Origin: Nemertoderma westbladi
Lineage: Eukaryota > Xenacoelomorpha > Nemertodermatida > Nemertodermatidae
Length of the DNA stretch: 64,000 bases
Assembly (NCBI GenBank): GCA_032718475.1
Contig: JAUCBJ010007622.1
Coordinates: forward strand, 59,675 to 123,674
Direction: 5' to 3'
Shown: one piece after another, positions 21,801 through 30,501 of the stretch
Numbering within the stretch: position 1 is the first letter of the stretch
Layout of the letters: each line of letters starts with the position of its first letter
The notes under the pieces: generated by a model
Database searches by the model: none
What the model saw: only the letters and a program-made list of their open reading frames with translations
What the model was told of the DNA's origin: nothing
Translations under genes and position numbers: made by a program

Positions 21801-23866
21801 CATTAGAGGCATACGGAGCGGCACTCTATTTAGTACAACGAGAGGGGGCTCACGAGCCCAGACTAGCCTTTAGCAAAGCTAAGTCAACGCCGCCAGATTC
21901 AGCATCTGTTCCCAAGTTAGAATTGACAGCTGCGAGACTAGGGGTTAGAGCCACAGCCTACCTAGTGGATACAATTCCCAACATAGTGGAGACACACTAC
22001 TGGACGGACTCCATGGTAGTGCTCGGTTGGCTACACAACGAAAAGACGAGATACCCGATATTCGTCGCGAATAGAGTGGACGAAATAAGGGCGAGCACAG
22101 AACTAGAAAGGTGGCACTACTGCCCAACAGATGAGAACCCAGCGAACTTGCTGTCGAGGGGCGTGGAACGCCACACTTTCCTGAAGAAGGAAGTATTGTG
22201 GCAGCATGGGCCACAATTTCTGAGCGATAGAGAGGCCTGGCCGCCGATGAGGAAGGTGGACCCGGGCTCGGAACCAATATCAGAAGGAGAGGGAGATTCA
22301 GAGGGAGAAGAGATATACTCCCAGATGGTGAGGGAGATTAGGGACGTGCAACCAGGAAGGGAACTGTGCGACAACCCGACGGATAAACTCCTCAGCTACA
22401 GTTCCAGTTGGTATAAGACCAAGAAACTAGTGGCGTACTGGAGAGCCTTTGGGAATTTCCTTGCGGGAGTCGGCAAGGACAAGAAGACCAGGATAACCAT
22501 AGATCTGGAAGGAGCGGCCAAGGCAGTGATCCACTATGAACAACGCAAGAACTACGGCGACGAGGTGGAACGTGTCGGTAACCAACAGCACCTCCGACGG
22601 GATAGCGAGTTGATCACGCTGTCGCCACAACTCAACGAGGACGGGATTCTAGTAATGAATTCTAGGGTGGGATATAACAACAGTATAGTCGTGCCACCGA
22701 AACCCATCATCATTCCCACAGGATCGCCTATAGTCCACCAGATCATATGGGACTCCCACAAATCGATACTGCATGGGGGCACCAACCGAACCCTCACAGA
22801 GATAAGGAGGACCTATTGGGTCAAACAACTAAGGAAGAAGGTTAAAGCGGTAGTGGGGCAGTGCCAGACCTGCCGACGAGCGAAGAAGGAACGAGCCGTA
22901 CAGGAGATGGCGCCACTACCGGCGAGTAGGGTAAGACAGCACGACCCGCCATTTACGCATTGCGGTGTGGACATGTTCGGGCCGATAAAGATCAAGGTGA
23001 TGCGACACACGGAGAAACGCTACGGTATTATCTTCGTATGCAACAATACGCGGGCGGTAGGGATAGAACTCGCCCAAGATGCAACCGCATCAGCATTCAT
23101 TAACGCCTTAGAAAGGTTTAGGGACCGCAAAGGTGGGACGATCGCGGTGATATACAGCGACAACGGCACCAACTTTGTGGGCGCAGAGAGTGAGATGGCA
23201 GAGGCCTTAGACATCTTGGAGGGAGAAGAAGTCAGAGCGGCCATGAGAAGACGACAAGTGAAGTGGGAGAGAAGGACGCCGTATGCACCACATACGTTAG
23301 GATGCGTCAAGAGACTCGTGGGCAGTTCAAAACGTCTAATGACGAAGCTGATGAACACCCACATGGTCACTGAAGACGTCTTACGGACAGTACTTGCGAA
23401 GTGCGAGGGGATCATTAATAGCAGACCGCTATACCCGGAGAATGATGACCCTGAGTCATTAGACGTGTTGACGCCTAGCCATTTCCTAATGGAAAGGCCA
23501 GCTACCATCGATATGCGGGGTGTAGACCCAGATGATATACACTCCCGCCAAAGTTGGAAAGTAGCTAAAGCGATTAGCGCAGAGTATTGGAGGAGGTGGG
23601 TAGAAGAATACCTACCCACACTCCATAAGCGAAGCAAGTGGAGGAAGCCAAACAGGGAGTTGAGAGAGGGAGATCTCGTAATCGTCACGGATGATACTAT
23701 CATCAACAACCAGTGGCGGTTGGCGAGAGTTGTAGGCACCTACTCCGACGAGGACGGAAGAGTCCGATCGGTAGAAGTGCGGATAGGTGGAAAGATAGGT
23801 GCGAAGGACAGAAAAACCTACAGGAGAGCGATAGGTAAGTGCTGTCTTCTAGAAGGGGCACCTTAA
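18839..23866 (+). CDS. pol: BEL-2 gag-pol polyprotein (1675 codons)
   Basis: This one frame carries most of gag and all of pol. The first 20 or so residues from the listed ATG are probably out of frame; authentic sequence starts near 18899. It has a Gag region, then Cys/His clusters (KCQLHANALHKTMNC and CSRCVKSGHKAREC), an aspartic protease (LVDSGAAFTLV near residue 372) and an RT with YVDD near 797. RNase H follows (FSDASLEAYG near 982), then integrase with HGGTNRTL...CQTC and the first two acidic residues (GVDMFG near 1376, YSDNGTNF near 1439). At the third position the motif reads APHTLGCVKRL, whereas BEL-1 has GGSWERL. The catalytic Glu is therefore replaced by Lys and the adjacent Trp by Val, and integrase is probably inactive. 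A DUF5641-like tail ends the protein. Confidence 0.9.
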   Translation: MGAGRKNTYSFGECIVILTKNLTQAECLKYLQVYTGGPAYDIVRQYQGIEGGFTTAWRALDREYGHPAKIIRQTLRGITSGGLQDNPVSIKTFANKVEKALIVLKTLDAPYELNASNNINTIAQALPSWLRNKWRKVAFSTRDKKGAEPGLEEMSNFLNYEAELITDPVYSEDSLGKGPKTDHYRPKPEHNTSNALPRLRQSLPYAATQGTASPQTNEDKTTSRDGQGNNNNMNKHNPSTSSRSNPVNKNSRDFGTNITAIRNALYKEGYDPKSKCQLHANALHKTMNCRYWQALPRQDQIDYASSNKICSRCVKSGHKARECQEKPVKFGQRRGQTMATSTVGAKKRGTVLLGVVPVRVIGEGNRSVTTLMLVDSGAAFTLVEEWVAEEIGLRTRPSRMAVTTISSKDEILEMRTGRCAIAAVAPGCDYGATIDPIQVIESININARRPTNIEVEQYKFLDNIDFSIPDVDVRKVSIIVGMDCPTAHERMQTVFGEDKQSDPVAILTPFGWTLSGPIKSKIPFRMSETSGCMFAGTMQEMGDEGAEEQLKRLLRQDFEGLKETGVGTSVEDKQALQSVEETMTCDEGRYTIGMVWKLPKIPLPDNRGMVLTRLRKLKQTLQRSPEKNEYIHKTIKKYVEKGWAVELPVDEPNTDRTYYLPLHVALDPKKGKLRMVVDASAKTDGKCLNDYLLEGPNIYNSGIEVLLRFRNGKHAFTCDIEGMFNQVRVTEEDSDSQRFLWYNGGEEPPIIPAYKMVVQNMGAKSSSFTTTMAVRDTVKGKEDRYSSRAVDMIRRGFYVDDGMESGNTVEEILETGREVRDILKGSGFNLTKFQSSSEEFIREIEDKKPESTMDNPTTAKGQDMAIKRTESQQKALGIVWDRKTDELKYQLSQEGADTHTKRGYVSYIARIYDPLGLASPLLVTGKQILKRVYKLKDEWDVEVPEDIKKQWSKWTGDLERMGTYNMPRVYFPDGNMTNLDLHMFSDASLEAYGAALYLVQREGAHEPRLAFSKAKSTPPDSASVPKLELTAARLGVRATAYLVDTIPNIVETHYWTDSMVVLGWLHNEKTRYPIFVANRVDEIRASTELERWHYCPTDENPANLLSRGVERHTFLKKEVLWQHGPQFLSDREAWPPMRKVDPGSEPISEGEGDSEGEEIYSQMVREIRDVQPGRELCDNPTDKLLSYSSSWYKTKKLVAYWRAFGNFLAGVGKDKKTRITIDLEGAAKAVIHYEQRKNYGDEVERVGNQQHLRRDSELITLSPQLNEDGILVMNSRVGYNNSIVVPPKPIIIPTGSPIVHQIIWDSHKSILHGGTNRTLTEIRRTYWVKQLRKKVKAVVGQCQTCRRAKKERAVQEMAPLPASRVRQHDPPFTHCGVDMFGPIKIKVMRHTEKRYGIIFVCNNTRAVGIELAQDATASAFINALERFRDRKGGTIAVIYSDNGTNFVGAESEMAEALDILEGEEVRAAMRRRQVKWERRTPYAPHTLGCVKRLVGSSKRLMTKLMNTHMVTEDVLRTVLAKCEGIINSRPLYPENDDPESLDVLTPSHFLMERPATIDMRGVDPDDIHSRQSWKVAKAISAEYWRRWVEEYLPTLHKRSKWRKPNRELREGDLVIVTDDTIINNQWRLARVVGTYSDEDGRVRSVEVRIGGKIGAKDRKTYRRAIGKCCLLEGAP

Positions 23867-25036
23867 ATTGGAGTTAGAATGGAGTTTAGTCGTCCAAGTT
23901 TTGGACTGAGGGGGGTGGGATTGAGGGCGAGACGCCCTTCCCACACAAATAAAAATAAAATAAAATAAAAATAATAGTTAGAGAGTCAGTAGGTACGTAG
24001 TACCTAGAGTTAGTTAGTTAGTAGGTACGTAGTACCTAGAGTTAGTTAGTTAGTAGGTACGTAGTACCTAGAGTTAGAGAGTTAGTAGGTACGTAGTACC
24101 TAGAGTTAGTTAGTTAGTAGGTACGTAGTACCTAGAGTTAGAGTTAGAGGGTACGTAGTACCAATAGTTAGTTAGAGTTAGAGGGTACGTAGTACCGATA
24201 GTTAGAGAGTTAGTAGGTACGTAGTACCTAGTTAGAGTTAGAGTTAGAGGGTACGTAATGCCTAGTTAGAGTTAGAGTTAGAGGGTAGGTAGTACCGATA
24301 GAGTTATTGTTAGTAGGTACGTGGTACCTAGTTAGAGTTAGAGTTAGAGGGTACGTAGTACCGATAGTTAGAGAGTTAGTAGGTACGTAGTACCTAGTTA
24401 GAGTTAGAGTTAGAGGGTACGTAATGCCTAGTTAGAGTTAGAGTTAGAGGGTAGGTAGTACCGATAGAGTTAGAGTTAGTAGGTACGTAGTACCTAGTTA
24501 GAGTTAGAGTTAGAGGGTACATAGTACCATTAGTTAGAGAGAGAGAGTAAGAGGTAAAAGGGGTAAAATAGGATATAGATATTAGTTAGCAGTAAGTAGA
24601 GTTAGTAGCGAGAGGGGGGCATATGAGTACAGCTGGATAAATCGTGTGGCCACACGACGCATACTGCTGTGCTGCATAGGCCCACAGAGTAGGCCAGAAT
24701 ATGGATCAAAGAATAGAATAAATCCATAGGCAGTAGTAAGTAGTAGGACAGTAGAATCAAAGCAAATAAATAAATAAATAGAATAGGGCTAAAATCGGAA
24801 AATAGTGGTAACACAAGGAAAGTCGTTCTAGAACATAATAAAAGTAACGGACGGAAATTGTAAATTAGGCTGATTTACTAGCTCCGAAATTAATTAGATT
24901 AAATTAAGCTTGAAAGGCGCAGTTAAGTAGAAAAGTAGGCCATTATCGAACTGTACGAAACATCTTAATACATCACTCATCTGTATTGCGCCTTGGTAAG
25001 GCACCACCCTGCAGGTGAGCGAGTGTAGTGTTCGGA
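23867..25036 (+). other. BEL-2 spacer between pol and the post-pol ORFs
   Basis: No ORF can be supported. The first half is the hairpin-forming minisatellite (listed separately). The second half (24546-25036) is unique AT-rich sequence. A splice-donor-like CAGGTGAGC lies at about 25012-25020, just upstream of the next ATG. Whether a spliced subgenomic RNA is made cannot be judged from sequence. Confidence 0.5.
23980..24530 (+). repeat. Minisatellite of hairpin units (taggtacgtagtaccta) in BEL-2
   Basis: About 15 or more units of roughly 30-40 bp alternate gttagagttagagg-type spacers with the core taggtac-gta-gtaccta, whose arms are perfect inverted complements around a 3-nt loop. Some units have variants (gtacgtaatgcc). 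Each unit can form a short stem-loop in RNA, or a cruciform in DNA. Confidence 0.9.
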
Positions 25037-26143
25037 ATGGCGAGTAAGCTGATCAGGAAGAGAAAGGCGGAGTCAGGAGGAAAAGAAATATTGGTGGATT
25101 TCACCGAAAGACACCCGGAGGAGAAGACGAGAGGATACTACGAGAGGTTGGAAAGGGGTCACGCGGCACGAGCGCTGCAGGATCACTTCCGGGAGGCGCA
25201 CGAACAGCGGTTGGTCGGGACCTACGGGACGCCGTCGCTGGACAACGCGATCTTCCAACACTTCCACTACGTGGTGAAAGGAGACGAGGCGAAGTTCGGG
25301 ATTCCGAAGTATCCGAGGGAATCGCCGAGGAAGGACTGGAAAAGATTCATAGAGTCCGTCAACAGAGGAGGATATATGATCCTAGATGACGAGGGAACCG
25401 TGGAAGACGAAGCGGGTTCGAGACGAGGAACGCCAGGGTCGGCCAGGACCATACTCTTGCATTTGGCAGCGCCAAATGGGGACATCTTCTTATTCGACCT
25501 AGGGACGTATGGGAAGAAGGACGGGCCGAAATTAGACCGACTGCCGAAAGCGGTACAGGTCTTAGTAAGAGAGAAGTCGACGACGAAAGTGGGATCGGCG
25601 ATTCGCGAGGACGCGGAGAGGATCATCGGTCCGGACGCCACCAACCTCCTGGATATGCAGAAAGTCTTTATGGCTATGACGGCACCGGATGGATTGGGGG
25701 TGGTCGAGAACTCAGGCCAATGCGGGGCGGTGGCAATGGGCCAATTATTGGGGCTCGTATGCCACAAACCAATGGATTGGGGGAAGTTTAGGGAAGAATA
25801 CGGAGCAGAACTAGTGAGCTCGCTGAAGTGGGGAGCGAGACCGGGAAAGCAGGAGGTATATCAGTTTCGCAGAGGAGCGATAAAGGTATATCAGAAGCGA
25901 TATATCCTGCAGGAGGACTGGATGATGATAAGCTTACTTAACTTATTCATGACCGTAGTTATCGAAAGGGAACCAGGGGCATTTCTGTTATCGGGATCAC
26001 CCCTAAGCTACAGGAGAGCCTTTAAGACGGCCTTTGACGGTCTGGTAGACCACCCGGGGCTGAAGGGCGAGTCGGTGTACTACAACAGCCGACATCTGGT
26101 AGATGGGGAGACGGATACACCGTTCAGAGATGGGAGCAGCTAG
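25037..26143 (+). CDS. BEL-2 post-pol ORF with DEDD 3'-5' exonuclease-like domain (368 aa)
   Basis: The ATG at 25037 was chosen; the frame extends 9 bp upstream only with non-ATG codons. The middle of the protein follows the order of WRN/EXD-type 3'-5' exonuclease domains. It has a D-x-E motif (LDDEGT, D117 and E119), a strand pair with IFLFDLG (about 150-156), KVGSAIREDAERI with the expected second Asp (D192), a LLDMQKVF helix, and a KWGARP...Q..Y segment near 264-275. The fourth acidic position is not an Asp (Y275 is followed by QFRRGA), so catalysis may be lost. The basic N-terminus (KLIRKRK) may bind nucleic acid. Its stop is 2 nt before the next ATG. The homology was judged by eye and is plausible rather than proven. 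Confidence 0.7.
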   Translation: MASKLIRKRKAESGGKEILVDFTERHPEEKTRGYYERLERGHAARALQDHFREAHEQRLVGTYGTPSLDNAIFQHFHYVVKGDEAKFGIPKYPRESPRKDWKRFIESVNRGGYMILDDEGTVEDEAGSRRGTPGSARTILLHLAAPNGDIFLFDLGTYGKKDGPKLDRLPKAVQVLVREKSTTKVGSAIREDAERIIGPDATNLLDMQKVFMAMTAPDGLGVVENSGQCGAVAMGQLLGLVCHKPMDWGKFREEYGAELVSSLKWGARPGKQEVYQFRRGAIKVYQKRYILQEDWMMISLLNLFMTVVIEREPGAFLLSGSPLSYRRAFKTAFDGLVDHPGLKGESVYYNSRHLVDGETDTPFRDGSS

Positions 26144-26145
26144 AG

Positions 26146-27570
26146 ATGGATAGACGGGAAGCAAAGCGACTGGAAGAAGTCGCTAGACGGGAGAGGATAG
26201 AAGCAGAGGAGAGGGAAGAGGAGGCCAGGGCACAGAGTTACGGCTTCGAGGAACAGGCGGGCCTAGACGAACTTCATTGGACTTCGTCGGGGAGTTCGGG
26301 GGAGTCTCTAGGGCGAGAATTGGGATGGACGGTGGGATCGCCGAAACAGTCGACGTCGGGGTTGCACGCGATGCCCATACCAGCGGGCGCCGAGGGCGAC
26401 CAACCGCCAAGGAAGTTAAGGGAGCTAGAGGGATGGAGAGCTACGGGCGAGAGCCAAGGCGGGAAGGGACATAGTGGATCCACCGGGATACCGGGATTGG
26501 AGACACTACCAGAAGAGGAGGACGACGACGACGAGTTCGGAGAGATACCGCCCATCGAAAGGATAGGCCACTCGGACACGGACTGGGTTGGCGGAAGGGT
26601 GGTGACGGCCAGTGGGGCGAGGGCCTTCTGGAACAGATCCGGCAAGCGGACCTGGGTGCACGAGGAGCCGGCGATGGATTTCGCGGGGAGCACCATCAGG
26701 TTGGGCGAGCAACCGGGGACGGCACCACGGATAGTATTCGGGGAGACGATGCCCGAGAGGGGCGGAGAGATCGACGTAAACAGGGAGAGCAACGTGGAGA
26801 AGTTTGCCTACCAGCGACTCCATAGACCGCGGAGATCGCTTGGGACGAAGGACGAGGTGGGACGCGAGACATTGGTACTCGGCTGCGACTACTGTGGGAG
26901 ACAGACCCATCAGGAAAGCAGCTGCCTATACCGGTTCCAACGGGGAACCTTTTGTCTCTATTGTAGAGAACCAAGTCACAGGATGGGGGCGTGTCCACGG
27001 TTGCATAACCGATGTCCAAAGTGCCACTTTCGGGGACACTACGGGCGCGAGTGCGACTGGATGAGCGACGAGGAGAAGTTCACGAGGTTCGAGGAGTGGG
27101 CCGACGTCGGGGCCATGACGCGCCAGCGCATGAAGGCCCAAGAGTTCAAGTGGGGTTTCTTCCTCATAAACCAGGAGACCCACATGGAAATCATAAAGCG
27201 AAGGTTACCGTTTACCTATCAAGAGGTAGCTACGGCGGCATCGTTCGCCGGAGTCATGAACACGCAACGGTACCTGGACAGGTGGACACCAGAGAACCGG
27301 AGGGAGTTTAGGGATTTCTTGGCGGAACACGTACCAAAGGCAATGAAGATGATCCTATGGGACGCCACACGAGGGAAACAACCAGGCCATTCTGAGGGGC
27401 CACCGGCGAAGCGGTATCGGGCTTTAATAACACCAGCGCCCAAGGAGCCGACGACCGGGATCAGCAAGGAAGTGGCGGCAAAGGTCCGGAAGCAGAAAGC
27501 GGATGATGCCAGAGGAGCGGTGATAACCAAGAAACGGGCCAGGGAGGAGGACGTGAGGAGGTACAGATAA
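26146..27570 (+). CDS. BEL-2 post-pol triple zinc-knuckle protein (474 aa)
   Basis: The ORF begins 2 nt after the stop of the exonuclease-like ORF (TAGAGATG), suggesting termination-reinitiation on one RNA. The N-terminal helix is rich in E and R, followed by a disordered acidic part (EEEDDDDEF). Three Cys/His clusters lie at about residues 246-303: CDYCGRQTHQESSC, CLYCREPSHRMGAC and CPKCHFRGHYGREC. A helical domain follows (FKWGFFLINQE..., YQEVATAASF, QRYLDRWTPENR) and then a basic tail with KR motifs. The BEL-1 ORF at 8898-10595 has the same arrangement, including the YL...P.[DN] and following F[IL] pattern. Nucleic-acid binding is likely; its task in the element cycle is unknown. Confidence 0.85.
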   Translation: MDRREAKRLEEVARRERIEAEEREEEARAQSYGFEEQAGLDELHWTSSGSSGESLGRELGWTVGSPKQSTSGLHAMPIPAGAEGDQPPRKLRELEGWRATGESQGGKGHSGSTGIPGLETLPEEEDDDDEFGEIPPIERIGHSDTDWVGGRVVTASGARAFWNRSGKRTWVHEEPAMDFAGSTIRLGEQPGTAPRIVFGETMPERGGEIDVNRESNVEKFAYQRLHRPRRSLGTKDEVGRETLVLGCDYCGRQTHQESSCLYRFQRGTFCLYCREPSHRMGACPRLHNRCPKCHFRGHYGRECDWMSDEEKFTRFEEWADVGAMTRQRMKAQEFKWGFFLINQETHMEIIKRRLPFTYQEVATAASFAGVMNTQRYLDRWTPENRREFRDFLAEHVPKAMKMILWDATRGKQPGHSEGPPAKRYRALITPAPKEPTTGISKEVAAKVRKQKADDARGAVITKKRAREEDVRRYR

Positions 27571-28278
27571 GTTCCCGGAGGCGAGGGAATGAGACTGAGA
27601 CTGGGAAGTGGTGCGCCTGGAAGGCGCCGCATGTAACGTACGAACTATTAAGTATAAATTTAATTAATGCAAATAACTATATAAGTGCAATTTGTATGTA
27701 CGTACGTAGTGATTAGCAGTAAAATACATACGTTTGGAGTAAGTACTATAGTCATACAACCTTTCTCAATTAGCTACTGGGACTGGGGGACAATTGACTA
27801 TGGCACTATGGACGAGACAACTGACAATTTCACACTTCTTGAGTGCGGCGGCACGAGAGGGGGGGGGAGGTTCGTCAGGAGAGATAAAACAGTCAAAGTG
27901 GAGTTGAGAATCGGAATAAGAGTGTGAAGTGCGGAGAGAGTGCGAGCGCAATTCTAGTGTGGGGGGGGAGAATAAGAGGCTGAGTGAGGGACGAGGAGGT
28001 CCGGGGGTATGAGAGAGTTAGGGTGAGAGTAGAGGGGAGGTAGGGCGAAAGTGTTGGGGAAACAAAAATCGCGTGAAGAGGTGAGCGCGATCGGCCCGAC
28101 GTGAGACGCCAGGCACACAGGGTAGCGTTATCATACCCATAGGGGGCGGCCTGGAAAGCCGGCTCCAAGAGAAAAGAATTCCACCCCACACCCGATACTA
28201 GATCGGGATCCAGCGGGATTGTAGCGCACTTTTTAGGTTGATGCTATCTTCTTACCGGGAAGATAGCATGGGGGGGAG
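27571..28278 (+). other. BEL-2 3' untranslated region with stem-loop and polypurine tract
   Basis: No gene is supported. At 28241-28269 an 11-bp perfect stem (atgctatcttc with gaagatagcat) closes a 7-nt loop. It is followed directly by a purine-rich gggggggag (28270-28278) that abuts the 3' LTR and fits the plus-strand primer site. Confidence 0.75.
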
Positions 28279-28815
28279 TGTTAGCTTATTCAATCCCGCC
28301 AACACCCCATAAAGTTATTAGCCGATAAGCAATATTGGGAGCCACGAGATTGGGCAATTAACCAACTCGTGCCATCCCAATAAGAGTGGGAAGGAGGCAC
28401 ACAATAGAGGGTCAGGGGCCAAACCCCTAACCCAGAGAGAACAGGTGGAGTGAACGGGAATACTCCACGGGGCGCCAACAAGGGTATTAACCAATCAGAG
28501 GGGGGAATGGCATCGATTGAGTAGCAGTAAGGCCACCGTGCAATATAACCAATAACCTATTAATCAGTGATTCAGTTATCTTAGTGCAGCAGTGCTAGCG
28601 TAGGGTACAGCCAATTAGTTTAGTTAGGGGATCACGGGACTTTAGTTACCGTATCCCGCCTTGTACACATTCACAATATATCTATATCTTATAACCTCTT
28701 ATTATACACCGAACTTCAGAACTCAGTTATCTTTATTTCACTCTTATACACGGCGGGGACGCGTGGACTAAATACCACACCGGATAAATCGGGATCCCTC
28801 CTGGATCCCGTCACA
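28279..28815 (+). repeat. BEL-2 3' LTR
   Basis: This 537-bp repeat starts TGTTAGC, ends TCACA and is followed by the target duplication cagac (28816-28820). Compared with the 5' LTR it has one extra G (attgggcaatt) and a T-to-C change (ggggacgcg). Confidence 0.95.
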
Positions 28816-30180
28816 CAGACCTGAATAATTACCGTCCTATATCATTACTACCAATACTAAGCAAAATTCTAGAACAATTAATTAATGAACAATTACAATC
28901 CTACTTAAACAAATACTCCATAATTAAAGAATCCCAATACGGCTTTGGACCAAAAACAACCACCTCTCACGCACTACTATCTATAACGGAAAAAATTAAC
29001 TCTATGTTTGATTGCCATCATTCAACATGCGCCTTATACATTGACCTTAAAAAGGCCTTTGATACCATAGAACACAAAATCCTTATTAATAAGCTTGAGA
29101 CCTATGGTATCAGAGGCCTACCCCTTCAACTTATTTCTAGTTTCCTCTCTAATCGCAAACAATTTGTCTCCATTGACGGCATTAATTCAACTTTATTACC
29201 TATCATTTGTGGTGTCCCCCAGGGATCGGTCCTCTCTCCCATACTATTTCTAATTTTTATTAATGACTTACCCAAAGCAACAAACTTACTTAGTACACTT
29301 TTTGCTGACGACACAACTCTACTCAACTCACATCGTGATATCCACTCATTAATATCTAGTACAAACAGTGAATTAACTAAAATCTACGACTGGTTACGTG
29401 ACAATAAACTATTACTAAACCTGAAGAAAACTGAGTACACCATATTTACTAACCTTCCTATTCCTACTACCACCGATAACAACAGATTACAACTTAAAAT
29501 TAACAACACCGATGTCAAACAGACAGACAACACAAAATTACTTGGCATTTGGATAGATTCAAAACTAAAGTGAAAAACACATATAAATCAGGTACTCAAA
29601 AAAAAAATTTATAAATCCAGCGGTATTTTCTATAAACTTAGGCACATATTTCCTCTACATATACTCAGAACCCTCTACTTTTCACTGATCCATCCCTACG
29701 TTAATTATGGGATCCTGGTATGGGGTAGCACACATTCCACCACACTGAAACCACTACTTACAAAAATCAATAAACTTTTAAGCTGTATTACATTTTCACA
29801 CTACAGATCGTCATCAATTCCCATTTACAAACAATTAAATATTTTACCACTTAACAAACTCTATGAACTATCAGTTTGTACCTTCATGTACGATATTTAT
29901 TCGAAAACCATAAGCCTAAATTCCACTCTCGGTAAACTATTCCCAAAACGTTCTTCAGTCCACAACTACCCTACCCGCAGCGCTTCCCATGGCAACTTCT
30001 CAATACCACTATGTCACCTAACTTCCTCACAGAGATCAGTGAGTTTTCGAGGACCCGCGATATGGAATTCTGTGCCACTAGAGCTACGCAATAAAAAATC
30101 AAAATTGTCTTTTACGTCAAACTTGAAAAACCACTTATTTTCAGAGCTATAACATTTACCGTTAATTTTAATTTTAATAT
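28816..30180 (+). pseudogene. 3' part of the LINE split by BEL-2 (reverse transcriptase)
   Basis: Coding resumes immediately after the target duplication with the RT fingers (NNYRPISLLP). It continues through the A box (LYIDLKKAFDTIEH), GVPQGSVLSPILF and the FADDT catalytic box in the 29004-29573 frame. A stop at 29571-29573 and a frameshift near an A-run (29598-29606) break the thumb; the C-terminal domain reappears at 29886-30152. The motifs point to the CR1/Jockey-like group. Together with 13766-14710 this is one element whose 5' end is truncated or lost. Confidence 0.85.
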
Positions 30181-30501
30181 TCAATCATACAAAAATAAAG
30201 CTAATAATCCCAATAAAAATTGAAACAGAATTAAAATATATGCGAACCACAATGTTGTTAAACTGTTTGATTTACGTTACACAATACATACGTGTATGTG
30301 TTCGGTAATATAGGCCTACATTCGAAATTTCAAAAGGACCAGGCACCCCCCCCCCCCCCATGTTGGTTCTGGCCACCACAGCAAGACGGCACTAGCCTGG
30401 CTATTAGTCTTCTGTGGTGGTCGTCTCACACTATAAATGTTTTTCTTTTTTTTTTACTACTACTACTACTAGGATCGGCATGCTGCATTGCAGCTGCATT
30501 T
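30181..30501. other. Short intergenic stretch with simple repeats
   Basis: This holds the LINE 3' end, a run of 14 C at 30346-30359 and a (cta)n tract near 30457-30472. Nothing else is supported. Confidence 0.6.

Larger units (their letters stand above)
14711..28815 (+). mobile_element. BEL-2: complete 14.1-kb BEL/Pao LTR retrotransposon
   Basis: Two direct LTRs (14711-15246 and 28279-28815) bound the element. Both begin TGTTAGC and end TCACA, and a 5-bp duplication, cagac, lies at 14706-14710 and 28816-28820. A 5-bp duplication is usual for BEL/Pao. By eye the LTRs differ by one substitution and one 1-nt indel, which implies a recent insertion. Inside are a repeat-rich pre-gag region, gag-pol, a minisatellite and two post-pol ORFs. 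At 14.1 kb it is about twice the usual size for the superfamily. It sits inside a LINE. Confidence 0.95.

Noticed and set aside
23980-24530. Possible CRISPR-like array
   Set aside because: Spacers are themselves repeats of gttaga words, repeats are irregular, and the host is eukaryotic; it is a minisatellite.
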